A DNA stretch of 12,437 nt from CAVPEW01 sp050247895 (GCA_050247895.1 JBFWTJ010000097.1:1-12437), one strand, 5' to 3'; shown: positions 1 through 7,132, counted from the stretch's first letter. Made by a program: numbers and translations. The notes: generated from the letters alone by a model not told the origin.

Positions 1-1441
1 CAGACGGGATCGGGATCCGAATCCGGAGCCAGGTGTCGTTGGTCCGACGGGTCGAGCCGCTCGTGACCTGGAGCGCGCAACCCCCCGAGAGGCTTGTCTC
101 GGCGATGTCGGGGCTCGTGTTCGGTTCATGGGTGTTCGGCGCCGAGGCCACCTCGTACCGGCAGCTGGGCACGGCCCGGTTGGGGACCGAGTTGGATCCA
201 CCCTCACCGGGCATGAGCGGTTCGACGACCGCGTTCCCGCCGCCGGTCAGGTCCCCCGCGTCGAACAGCTCGAGCACCAGTGTCCGTCCCGCGTACTGGG
301 GCCCCACCTCGGCCAGGTAGAAGGTCGCCGTGCCCTCGACGTTGACCTTGAGGTTCATCGAGGCGTTGGCGAAGACCCGGGGCTGGCAACTACCGCTCGG
401 GCCGCAGCCCGAGGACACCGCCTCGACGGCGTAGCCGTTGACCCCGGCGGAGGTGTCGCCGTGGGTCTTCACGTTGAGCAGGTAGCGGGCACCGCCGGTC
501 TGCCCGGCGGGGATGGTGTAGAGCGTTTGCCACACCCCCTGGAACGGCGCTTCGCCGGTCAACCGCCAGTACCCGGACTGCGAGGCGGGGTCGTTGTCGA
601 CGAACGACGAGACGGGCGAGCGTGAGCTCATGTCGGTGGGGAGGTCCTGGCGATACAGGCGGAACTCCGTCTCGAAGTCGGGGGTCCCGTCGTGCTTGGT
701 GTCGCCGGCCAGGGTCGTACCGGGGTTGGCGGGTGCGGGATGGAACGCCGCGTCGAAGATCCGCACCTCGATCGGCGCCGCCGATCCGCCGGCAGGAACC
801 TCGATCACGTACCAGTAGCCGTCGGGCCGGTAGAGGACGTTCTCGGGATCGACGGTCGTGACCGGGCACCCGCTCGAACCGCCTCGACAACGGGACGCGA
901 ACGCGTCGCCACGATCGGTCGTGTCCGCCGGTCCGCCGATCGAAGCCCAGAACCGCGGGCTGCGCGTGAGGTCGATCTCCGCCGACTTCGAGTTGTCGCC
1001 ACCGAAGTAGTTGAGGGGCGACCCCAGCGGGAGCGGCAGGTTGTACTCCGCCTCGGCCGAGCGGGTCAGCGTCTGCTTGCCCGCTCCCATGACGCCGGAG
1101 AAGTAGCGCGTCACCGAGGTGTCGGTCAGGATCACCCGGAGCGAGGTCGAGGTGGAGCCGACCTCGATGTGGATGTCGACGCTGTCGGAATTGTCGTTGC
1201 AGGCGAAGCCGTTGCGCTTCAGGCTCTCGCACGCGACGGCCTCGGCGGTCGTGAACTCGGGCATCCACACCGTGCCGGCGAGCGCCGCCGCGTCGGCGGC
1301 CTTCTGGAGTTGGCTGATCCGCGAGTACCAGCCGGCCAGGTCGACAGCGAACGCGGCGAAGAGCATCAGCGGGACGAGCATCAGGGCGACGAGGATCATG
1401 GTCACGCCGCGATCCCCGCCTCGGCCTGCGCCCACCGTCAT
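1..1441 (-). CDS. TadG-like pilus-assembly/envelope protein, C-terminus cut by window edge
   Basis: The reading frame is open from an ATG at 1441 to the left edge with no stop, giving 480 residues and no C-terminus. An in-frame TAG at 1460-1462 and no start codon between it and 1441 fix the start. AGGGAG lies 6 nt upstream. The N-terminus (residues 10-58) shows DRGVTMI, a hydrophobic segment at about 14-33, then VDLAGWYSR and LQKAADAAALAGT, the signature of the putative Flp-pilus TadE/TadG-like N-terminal domain (Pfam 'Tad'). This predicts one N-terminal membrane anchor and a large external domain. The rest aligns almost end to end with the 761-aa neighbour: LPLPLGSPLNYFGGD, RSPRFWASI, SAGVNGYAVEAV, FYLAEVGPQYAG and WLRIRI all recur. 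Alignment to that paralog suggests about 50 residues are missing. It lacks the paralog's Cys/Trp repeat insertion. The external part is rich in short beta-like segments; its molecular role is not known. Confidence 0.88.
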   Translation of the reverse strand, partial: MTVGAGRGGDRGVTMILVALMLVPLMLFAAFAVDLAGWYSRISQLQKAADAAALAGTVWMPEFTTAEAVACESLKRNGFACNDNSDSVDIHIEVGSTSTSLRVILTDTSVTRYFSGVMGAGKQTLTRSAEAEYNLPLPLGSPLNYFGGDNSKSAEIDLTRSPRFWASIGGPADTTDRGDAFASRCRGGSSGCPVTTVDPENVLYRPDGYWYVIEVPAGGSAAPIEVRIFDAAFHPAPANPGTTLAGDTKHDGTPDFETEFRLYRQDLPTDMSSRSPVSSFVDNDPASQSGYWRLTGEAPFQGVWQTLYTIPAGQTGGARYLLNVKTHGDTSAGVNGYAVEAVSSGCGPSGSCQPRVFANASMNLKVNVEGTATFYLAEVGPQYAGRTLVLELFDAGDLTGGGNAVVEPLMPGEGGSNSVPNRAVPSCRYEVASAPNTHEPNTSPDIAETSLSGGCALQVTSGSTRRTNDTWLRIRIPIPS

Positions 1442-1610
1442 CGACCACTCCCTGCCCGGCTACCCGAAGGCCGGTGCAGGAGGCACACCCGTTCGCCCGG
1501 CCACGATCCGTGACCGAGGCTAGTCCGGGGACGTCACCCTCCTACCCTCCGGGGCACCACGCGTGGAGTCATCAACACAACATGACGCTTCGCCTTGGAG
1601 CCCCGCGGAC

Positions 1611-3896
1611 TCAGCGGGTGAGGTGGACGGGGTTGCCTTCGACCCGGGCCTGCCACGTGGTGACGTCGTTCGCCGAGGCCGAGAACGTGTACTTGATGCC
1701 CCACCAGCACGAGTTGCCGTAGACCTCGGGGTTGAGCCCCAGGGTGCACGTGTAGTCGGACGGGATGCTGATGCGGATGCGGAGCCACTCCCCGTTGAAC
1801 CTGGCCACCGAGCTGGTGCCACCCAAGGATGTCTTGATCCCGCATTGCGTCGTGTAGTCAGAGGTCTGCGGGGTGGAGTACTCGGTTCCACTCTCGGAGA
1901 GCCGACCGTTCGGCGCGGTATCGGCCGTATACCTGCACGAGCTGGCGGGAACTGGCACAACGGGCTTCGGAAGGTTCGGATCCGATGGATTGGTCGATGT
2001 GGTCGCCGGCATCATCGGATACATGCTCGCGATCGACCCACCGGCGACGTCCCCCGAGTCGTAAAGCTCCATGACCAGGGTCTTCCCCGCGTACTGCGGT
2101 CCGACCTCAGCGAGGTAGAACGTGGCCGGCGGGGGCGTACATGGCGCGGGCGAGCAGAAGTTGTTGTTCTGCATCGCCATGCTCCGGTACGCGTAGAGAG
2201 CCGGCTGCGTGCCCACGTGGTTGTTGCGCACGGCCTCAAGGGCATAGCCGTTGACGCCTGCGCCGGCGGTGCCGGTCGTTTGCACATTGATGAGGAACAG
2301 GTCGCCCGGCGCCACAGTGAGGGTACACAGAGTGCGCCACTGAGCGACGAAGTCCGCCTGGTTGGTGATCGACCAGTTACAACTGTTTTCGACAGTGTTC
2401 GGACCGGTGGCCCATTGCGCGGTGCGATCGCCGAAGTCCAAGGCGTTGTTCTGCTTGTACACCTGGAACTGAGTCGGGAACACAGTCGTATCCGAGTCCA
2501 GATTTCGGTCGCCGGCCATGTACTCCGTGGCGCCCGGCGTGTACGCGGCATCGAAGACGTTCAGGGCGATCGCGCCTGACACGCCCGCTGGGATCTTCAC
2601 TCCGTACCAGTACCCGCGGTCGTCACCCGTCTGGTACATCTGGTTCTGGGCGGTACCCGAAGTCGGGCAGGTGCTGCCGCTGCTACCCGAGCGATAGCAG
2701 CGGGTCATGTAGGCATCGCCTTGGTACGTGTTCGTGCGCGGCCCCTCGATCGCAGCCCAGAAGCCGGGCGAGCGGCTCGCATCGATGGGGTTCGGGGGCG
2801 TGTAGGTGTTGGACCCGATGCCAGCAGTCCAGAGGCACAGGCGGTTGCCGTCCGCCGACGCGGTGCCCACCATGCCCGTGTCGGCGGTCGGGGTGAACGT
2901 GTTGTTCGAGCGCCATGCCGCCGCTCCCGCTCCTCCGGACGTCTCGTACCCGACCCGGCAGGGTCGCGTTGCGGGCTGCGACGAGTTGTAGAACGGTGGC
3001 ACGGTCGACGGATCGGTCACGTAGTTCTGCCAGACGCAGGCAGGCAGCGAGCCGGTTCCCGAGGTGCTCGTCGTGAAGCTTGCGCCAGTCCACCGGCCCA
3101 AAGTCGGTGTGCTGGTGCCGCGCGTTCGCACCCGACAACCTGACCCTCCGGAGTTGGTGGGTTGCCGCGACGTGTAGTCGGGAGGGGGGATGGCACTCGT
3201 GCCGGCTGCCGGAAGACCGACGGCACTCCACCGGCACTGGGGATTGCTGCCGGAGTGCCCCGCCGGGCTGAACGTCCCGTTGCTGAGCCAGCGGCCAAGG
3301 CCTTGCGACGAGGACGTGCCCATGTTGCAGCCGTTGGGGCTGTAGTTGGCGGGCAGTCGCGTCGTGAAGTCCGTCGGCCAGTCCGTGAAGTAGGTCGTGA
3401 CGGGGTCCTGACCCGTTCGGCCAGCATCGCCTCCGAAGTAGTTCAGCGGGCTACCGAGCGGTAGAGGCAGGTTGTACTCGGCCTCGGCGAACCGGGTGAG
3501 CGTTTGGCGGTGGTTCACGACGCGACCGAAGTAGCTCTCCACGTCCTCGTCGAGGATCTCGACGCGCAGCGAGTTCTCGGTCGATCCCGGGATGATGTTG
3601 ACGGAGATCCCATCCTGGCCGTGGACGATCCCGTTCCGTTCGAGGCTGTCCTCGGCCACGATGGTCGCCTTCTCGAGGTTCGGCATCCAAACGGTGCCGG
3701 CGAGGGCGGCCGAGTCGGCGGCACGCTGGAGGTCGTTGACCCGTGTGTACCAGCTAGCGATGTCAACCCCGAAGGCCGCGGCCAACATGAGGGGGACGAG
3801 CATGAGGGCGGTGAAGATCATCGTGACACCGCGGTCACCGCGTCCACGCCCGCTCCGGCGCGTCAGGAGAGCTCGGAATGACCTCATGTTCCTCAT
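1611..3896 (-). CDS. TadG-like pilus-assembly/envelope protein with Cys/Trp repeat insertion
   Basis: This 761-aa protein starts with a basic leader, then DRGVTMIF and a hydrophobic segment at about residues 24-45, then VDIASWYTR and LQRAADSAALAGT. That is the N-terminal domain of Flp-pilus TadG-like proteins. Topology is predicted as one N-terminal anchor with the remainder outside the membrane. Residues 141-155 and about 375-761 match the downstream paralog closely, including SAGVNGYALEAV-like, FYLAEVGPQYAG and WLRIRI segments. Residues about 158-374 are unique and hold three degenerate repeats, annotated separately. The extracellular part has many cysteines (190, 221, 254, 287, 313, 354, 400, 410 and others), compatible with disulfides. 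The ATG at 3896 overlaps the TGA of the upstream TadE-like gene; M4 (3887) is an alternative start. Codon third positions are less GC-biased than in the dehydrogenase gene. Family membership is confident; function beyond pilus or surface assembly is inference. Confidence 0.9.
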   Translation of the reverse strand: MRNMRSFRALLTRRSGRGRGDRGVTMIFTALMLVPLMLAAAFGVDIASWYTRVNDLQRAADSAALAGTVWMPNLEKATIVAEDSLERNGIVHGQDGISVNIIPGSTENSLRVEILDEDVESYFGRVVNHRQTLTRFAEAEYNLPLPLGSPLNYFGGDAGRTGQDPVTTYFTDWPTDFTTRLPANYSPNGCNMGTSSSQGLGRWLSNGTFSPAGHSGSNPQCRWSAVGLPAAGTSAIPPPDYTSRQPTNSGGSGCRVRTRGTSTPTLGRWTGASFTTSTSGTGSLPACVWQNYVTDPSTVPPFYNSSQPATRPCRVGYETSGGAGAAAWRSNNTFTPTADTGMVGTASADGNRLCLWTAGIGSNTYTPPNPIDASRSPGFWAAIEGPRTNTYQGDAYMTRCYRSGSSGSTCPTSGTAQNQMYQTGDDRGYWYGVKIPAGVSGAIALNVFDAAYTPGATEYMAGDRNLDSDTTVFPTQFQVYKQNNALDFGDRTAQWATGPNTVENSCNWSITNQADFVAQWRTLCTLTVAPGDLFLINVQTTGTAGAGVNGYALEAVRNNHVGTQPALYAYRSMAMQNNNFCSPAPCTPPPATFYLAEVGPQYAGKTLVMELYDSGDVAGGSIASMYPMMPATTSTNPSDPNLPKPVVPVPASSCRYTADTAPNGRLSESGTEYSTPQTSDYTTQCGIKTSLGGTSSVARFNGEWLRIRISIPSDYTCTLGLNPEVYGNSCWWGIKYTFSASANDVTTWQARVEGNPVHLTR
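2790..3359 (-). repeat. Three degenerate Cys/Trp protein repeats inside the TadG-like gene
   Basis: Three tandem units of about 61-67 residues are encoded here (protein residues about 180-240, 241-302 and 303-369). Each has the same order: Cys, 13-15 residues later Trp, 5-6 later Phe preceded by Ser or Thr (or similar), then C-x-W, then Pro-Pro 11-14 residues on. Key residues are C190/W203/F209/C221/W223/P237; C254/W269/F274/C287/W289/P300; C313/W328/F334/C354/W356/P367. Units two and three open with a Y-x-S-x-QP-like linker. The repeats are diverged at sequence level and seen by spacing rather than identity. I do not recognise the fold. The paired cysteines suggest one disulfide per unit, and the serine, threonine, asparagine and aromatic content suggests an extracellular module. 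Confidence 0.7.
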
Positions 3897-4498
3897 CCGG
3901 TGAAGTCCGGTTGGATCCGGTAGACGGCCGTCTCGGTCAACGTGAAGTCGCCGAAGTACGTGCCGGTCTGGTTGACGTGCTTGGTGCGGACCCAGACGCC
4001 GATCCAGTCAGGCGGATCGGAGAGGCTGTCGTTCCGATTGCTCGGGCACCAGTACCTGTCCTTCGCCAAGCCGGAGCACGGCCCAGAGAAGCCCACCGCG
4101 GCGCTGGTCAGGGTCCTCACCGTGTTGCCGTTGTAGGTGTTGCAGATGCCCAGGATCCCCGTCTCATCGGTCGAGTTCCTCGGCTTGACGCAGTTCTCCG
4201 GAACAGCGCCGCTGGCACTATCAGCTTTGAAGATCACGACTCGGTCGACGTTGGCCAACGCCTCGGGCCCCAGCGCCGACTGGAGGTTGAGGAGGATGTT
4301 GACGTCTGCGTCCCGCTGGGCCCCGCTCGATGCAGCCACCCGACCGGCCTGCGCGACCGCGCTCTCGACTCGGTTGGCCGCGGTGAAGGCGAAGGCGATC
4401 TCCGCCGTACCGAAGGCGAGGAGGGCAAGGAGCGGCACGACGAGCGCGAACTCGATCAGGGTCGCTCCCCGGTCGGCCCGGTGGTGGAACCGCCTCAT
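3893..4498 (-). CDS. TadE-like pseudopilin-like protein (second in operon)
   Basis: This 201-aa protein has a ten-residue basic leader ending in ADRG, then ATLIE and a hydrophobic helix at about residues 17-36 (FALVVPLLALLAFGTAEIAF). This is the TadE-like pattern: a prepilin-type cleavage site after G11 with Glu at +5 (E16), likely cut by a TadV-type peptidase, leaving an N-terminal membrane helix with the rest outside. The C-terminal domain has four cysteines (C102, C118, C140, C150 by hand count), so disulfide bonding is plausible. It ends with a short region also seen in the upstream paralog: VWVRTKHV, then GTYFGDFTLTETAV. The ATG at 4498 overlaps the TGA of the upstream gene by four bases, and its own TGA overlaps the next start the same way. 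These junctions and the pilin motif decide the start; longer in-frame extensions would displace the leader. Homology to TadE is clear, but which minor pseudopilin it equals is not. Confidence 0.88.
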   Translation of the reverse strand: MRRFHHRADRGATLIEFALVVPLLALLAFGTAEIAFAFTAANRVESAVAQAGRVAASSGAQRDADVNILLNLQSALGPEALANVDRVVIFKADSASGAVPENCVKPRNSTDETGILGICNTYNGNTVRTLTSAAVGFSGPCSGLAKDRYWCPSNRNDSLSDPPDWIGVWVRTKHVNQTGTYFGDFTLTETAVYRIQPDFTG

Positions 4499-5262
4499 GA
4501 GGTCAGGTACCCCTGGGGCTCGAGCAACGCCACGGCCTGGTCGGTGATCGTGAACGACGAACCGATGATCCCCGTGACGGTGTCGTGCTTCAGCCGGATG
4601 TACACACCCAGGTAGTCCGGGATGCAGTTGCCCGACGGGCACGATGCCGTCGGCCCGATGCCGCGGGGGCTCTTGTAGACGTCGCGATCGAAGCCCGGCC
4701 AGTTGCAGTCGACCTTGTGCCCACGTTGGGGATCCGCTGGGCCCGTGCAACCGAAGTAGTAGTCGGGAGGTTGAGCAGCCCTACCTGCCGCCATGTCGAA
4801 GGCCCCGCCAGTTGCCGCGGGCCGCTGGTAGACGTTGCAGCTTCCCGGACCGCTCGCCCGCTGCCCCTGCGAGATCAGGTTCGGAAGCTCAGCCACGCCA
4901 GGGAGGCAACCGGAAGGCGGAGAGCTGGTCCGGCCGGCGGCGTGCCAGATGACGATGTACTCCATCTCCGACTTGGGGATCCCCGCGGCTTCGGTGGCCA
5001 AGCGGGCCAGGATCTGCTGGTCGGCCATGAGGTCGTTCCCGGCGACGCTGGCGACGCGTGCCGCGGCGCGGGTCGCGTGGTTGGCGCTGGTGTAGCTCTT
5101 CAGCGCGAACCCGGTCTCGAGGATCCCGAAGATCAGCAGGAAGAACACCGGGAGCACGATGGCGGCCTCGACGATCGTGGCCCCACGGTCGTCGCGGGCC
5201 GCGGAGCCCAGTCGCGCCCTGGGGCGCCGTTGCCACGTCGCCTTGGGATGCTGCGCTGGCAC
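4495..5262 (-). CDS. TadE-like pseudopilin-like protein (first in operon)
   Basis: With a GTG start at 5262 this is 255 aa. GAGGA lies 9 nt upstream, and no ATG, GTG or TTG occurs in frame for many codons further upstream, so GTG is the best choice. The frame stays open far upstream, across the intergenic region and antisense to the dehydrogenase gene, but that part is not coding. Residues 23-52 give RDDRG, ATIVEAAIV, then a hydrophobic helix. This is a prepilin-type site after G27 with Glu at +5 (E32), as in TadE-family proteins processed by a TadV-type peptidase. The external domain has cysteines at about 119, 142, 172, 186, 208 and 213. The C-terminus (LGVYIRLKHDTVTG, SSFTITDQAV) resembles that of the following gene, so the two are probably ancient duplicates. 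It is likely the promoter-proximal gene of the Tad-type operon and acts at the cell envelope as a pilus accessory or minor pseudopilin. Confidence 0.87.
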   Translation of the reverse strand: MPAQHPKATWQRRPRARLGSAARDDRGATIVEAAIVLPVFFLLIFGILETGFALKSYTSANHATRAAARVASVAGNDLMADQQILARLATEAAGIPKSEMEYIVIWHAAGRTSSPPSGCLPGVAELPNLISQGQRASGPGSCNVYQRPAATGGAFDMAAGRAAQPPDYYFGCTGPADPQRGHKVDCNWPGFDRDVYKSPRGIGPTASCPSGNCIPDYLGVYIRLKHDTVTGIIGSSFTITDQAVALLEPQGYLTS

Positions 5263-5361
5263 CGTCCGCCGTCCTCGTTGGGTACCGGTCCGCCCGACCG
5301 TCGCTCGCGTTCCGCACCCCTTGGGGTACGACGGGCCCCGCGGAGGCCAGGCCCGGGTGCG

Positions 5362-5390
5362 ATCGTACGAATCAGGGTCCCCGATGACCA
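5362..5390 (-). promoter_or_regulatory. Candidate promoter of the Tad-type operon
   Basis: On the minus strand, TGGTCA (5385-5390) and TACGAT (5362-5367) are separated by 17 bp. Each matches the sigma-70-type consensus at four of six positions. The predicted transcript would start near 5355, leaving a leader of about 90 nt before the GTG at 5262. This is a sequence-only prediction in a GC-rich background. Confidence 0.35.
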
Positions 5391-5407
5391 GCGAACGGCG
5401 CCAAAAG

Positions 5408-5453
5408 GGGCCGAAAGGCCCACGTCGGGGGCACAGGTCGGGCCGAACGGCCC
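5408..5453. repeat. Pair of 14-bp inverted repeats in the divergent intergenic region
   Basis: Two near-identical interrupted palindromes lie here: GGGCCGAAAGGCCC at 5408-5421 and GGGCCGAACGGCCC at 5440-5453. Each is a perfect 5-bp inverted repeat around four bases, and they differ at one spacer base. Their centres are 32 bp apart, about three helical turns, so a dimeric regulator could bind both on one DNA face. They lie just upstream of the candidate Tad promoter and about 65-110 bp upstream of the dehydrogenase start. As RNA each would form a short hairpin, the first with a GAAA tetraloop. Whether they act as operators or RNA structure is not decided by sequence. Confidence 0.55.
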
Positions 5454-5505
5454 CTCGTCGCGAAGTCGACCCATCGGGCGATTCCCGCCCGGGCCGGCCT
5501 TTGCC

Positions 5506-5511
5506 TAACGT
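5506..5511 (+). promoter_or_regulatory. Candidate -10 element for leaderless dehydrogenase transcript
   Basis: TAACGT fits the actinobacterial TAnnnT -10 pattern and ends six bases before the ATG at 5518. Transcription would therefore begin at or next to the start codon. No Shine-Dalgarno sequence is visible upstream of the ATG, consistent with a leaderless mRNA. No convincing -35 hexamer is seen; a 5-bp inverted repeat (5476-5490) lies close to where it would be. Confidence 0.45.
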
Positions 5512-5517
5512 TCTGTC

Positions 5518-7110
5518 ATGCCGACCCCGGACCTCACCGCCGCCGCCGACGCCGTCCGCCTCGCCCAGGCCGTGGTCACCGCCGGCACCCGGACCCTCAA
5601 GGCCGCCGGCGGGCCCGACCTGGCGCAGGTCCTGGCCTACGACGTGGCCCACGCCGCCGCCGCGGTCGACGCGGCCCGGGTCATGCTCGACTACGGCACC
5701 CTCGGTGAGGTCGAGGCCACGCTCGGCTGCGCCTTCGTGGCCGACGCCGTCGGCGAGCTCGCGGCCAAGCTCTACGGCCGGGAGGCCACCTGGGGCGTCG
5801 AGCCCGACGCCCTCGACGGCGCCCGGGCCTTCGTCGCCGCCCACCGCGCCCCCGAGGCCCTGGCCGAGCTGGCCGGCCACGACGGCCGGCGCAACCTCGA
5901 CGGCGACTTCGAGCTCGTCCAGGACACGTTCCGCCGGTTCTCCGACGAGAAGCTCGCCCCCATCGCCGAGCACATCCACCGCCGCAACGAGGACATCCCC
6001 GAGGACATCATCACCGGCCTGGCCGAGATGGGCGCCTTCGGCCTGTCCATCCCCGAGGAGTACGGCGGCTACGGCAGCGGTGGCGAGTCCGAGTACATCG
6101 GTATGGTCGTGGCCACCGAGGAGCTCTCCCGTGGCTCGCTCGGTGCCGGCGGATCGCTCATCACCCGGCCCGAGATCCTCACCCGGGCCCTGCTCAAGGG
6201 CGGGACCGAGGAGCAGAAGCACGAGTGGCTCCCCAAGCTGGCCACCGCCGAGGTCATGAACGCCGTCGCGGTCACCGAGCCCGACTACGGGTCCGACGTG
6301 GCCGGGCTGACCGTCGCCGCGACCCGGGTCGAGGGCGGCTGGTCCATCTCCGGGGTCAAGACCTGGTGCACCTTCGCCGCCCGGGCCGACATCCTCATGC
6401 TGCTGGCCCGGACCGACCCCGACCGGTCCGCCGGCCACCGGGGCCTCTCCCTGTTCGTCGTGCCCAAGGAGCGGGGCGACGGCCACGGCTTCGTCCTCGA
6501 GCAGTCCCCCGAGGACGGCGGCGGCCGCATGGAGGGCCGGCCCATCGACACCATCGGCTACCGGGGCATGCACTCCTACGAGATCGCCTTCGACTCGTGG
6601 TTCGTGCCCGACGCCAACCTCGTGGGCGGCGAGGCCGGCCTGGGCAAGGGCTTCTACCTCCAGATGGCCGGCTTCGAGAACGGGCGCCTGCAGACCGCGG
6701 CCCGGGCCGTGGGCGTCATGCAGGCCGCCTACGAGGCCGCCACCGCCTACGCCGCCGACCGCGTCGTGTTCGGCTCCCCCGTCGCCGACCGCCAGCTCAC
6801 CCAGGCCAAGCTGGCCCGGATGGCCGCCATCATCCAGGCCTCCCGCCAGACCGCCTACGCCGTCGCCCGGCTCATGGCCAAGGGCCAGGGCGGCCTGGAG
6901 GCGGCCATGGTCAAGGCCTACGTGTGCAAGGCCGCGGAGTGGGTCACCCGCGAAGCCATGCAGATCCACGGCGGCATGGGCTACGCCGAGGAGTACGACG
7001 TCAGCCGCTACTTCGTCGACGCCCGGGTCCTGTCGATCTTCGAGGGCGCCGACGAGACCCTCTGCCTCAAGGTCATCGCCCGCCGCCTCGTCGACCAGCT
7101 CGACGACTGA
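5518..7110 (+). CDS. mcd: Acyl-CoA dehydrogenase, probable (2S)-methylsuccinyl-CoA dehydrogenase
   Basis: This 530-aa FAD-dependent enzyme is longer than ordinary acyl-CoA dehydrogenases (about 380-400 aa) because of an extra alpha-helical, alanine-rich N-terminal region (residues 1-130). The catalytic domain follows: N-terminal helices about 132-245; the FAD/substrate beta-domain about 248-360, with AVTEPDYGSD at 251-260; and C-terminal helices about 372-525, with FENGRLQTAARA, QIHGGMGYAEE and IFEGADETL. E509 in the FEG motif matches the general-base glutamate position of the superfamily. The length, the N-terminal extension and motifs such as GVKTWCTFAARAD, GRPIDTIGYRGMHSYE and GLGKGFYLQM match my knowledge of Mcd enzymes, which oxidise (2S)-methylsuccinyl-CoA to mesaconyl-CoA in the ethylmalonyl-CoA pathway of acetyl-CoA assimilation. 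No other pathway gene is in the window. Superfamily assignment is near certain, the Mcd call probable; another branched-chain acyl-CoA dehydrogenase is the alternative. Almost every codon ends in G or C. Confidence 0.93.
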   Translation: MPTPDLTAAADAVRLAQAVVTAGTRTLKAAGGPDLAQVLAYDVAHAAAAVDAARVMLDYGTLGEVEATLGCAFVADAVGELAAKLYGREATWGVEPDALDGARAFVAAHRAPEALAELAGHDGRRNLDGDFELVQDTFRRFSDEKLAPIAEHIHRRNEDIPEDIITGLAEMGAFGLSIPEEYGGYGSGGESEYIGMVVATEELSRGSLGAGGSLITRPEILTRALLKGGTEEQKHEWLPKLATAEVMNAVAVTEPDYGSDVAGLTVAATRVEGGWSISGVKTWCTFAARADILMLLARTDPDRSAGHRGLSLFVVPKERGDGHGFVLEQSPEDGGGRMEGRPIDTIGYRGMHSYEIAFDSWFVPDANLVGGEAGLGKGFYLQMAGFENGRLQTAARAVGVMQAAYEAATAYAADRVVFGSPVADRQLTQAKLARMAAIIQASRQTAYAVARLMAKGQGGLEAAMVKAYVCKAAEWVTREAMQIHGGMGYAEEYDVSRYFVDARVLSIFEGADETLCLKVIARRLVDQLDD

Positions 7111-7132
7111 GGCCCGAGGCCGGGACGCGGCC

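Noticed and set aside
390..1448. A 352-codon minus-strand frame overlapping the left TadG-like gene.
   Set aside because: It is arginine/proline-rich nonsense in a shifted frame. The frame starting at 1441 aligns with the paralog over its full visible length.
1557..1566. Perfect 10-bp palindrome CCACGCGTGG in the gap between the two TadG-like genes.
   Set aside because: A single short GC-rich palindrome is expected by chance. There is no second copy nearby and no promoter clearly associated with it.
5400..5460. Possible riboswitch (for example cyclic-di-GMP type) in the divergent intergenic region.
   Set aside because: Only two simple 5-bp hairpins are visible. I could not find the conserved junctions or tetraloop-receptor arrangement of a known class.
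5263..6969. Long open minus-strand extension upstream of the first TadE-like gene, running antisense through the dehydrogenase gene.
   Set aside because: It is low-complexity Gly/Val/His-rich translation opposite a well-conserved enzyme, produced by the absence of stops in GC-rich DNA. Recognisable TadE-like sequence begins only after 5262.
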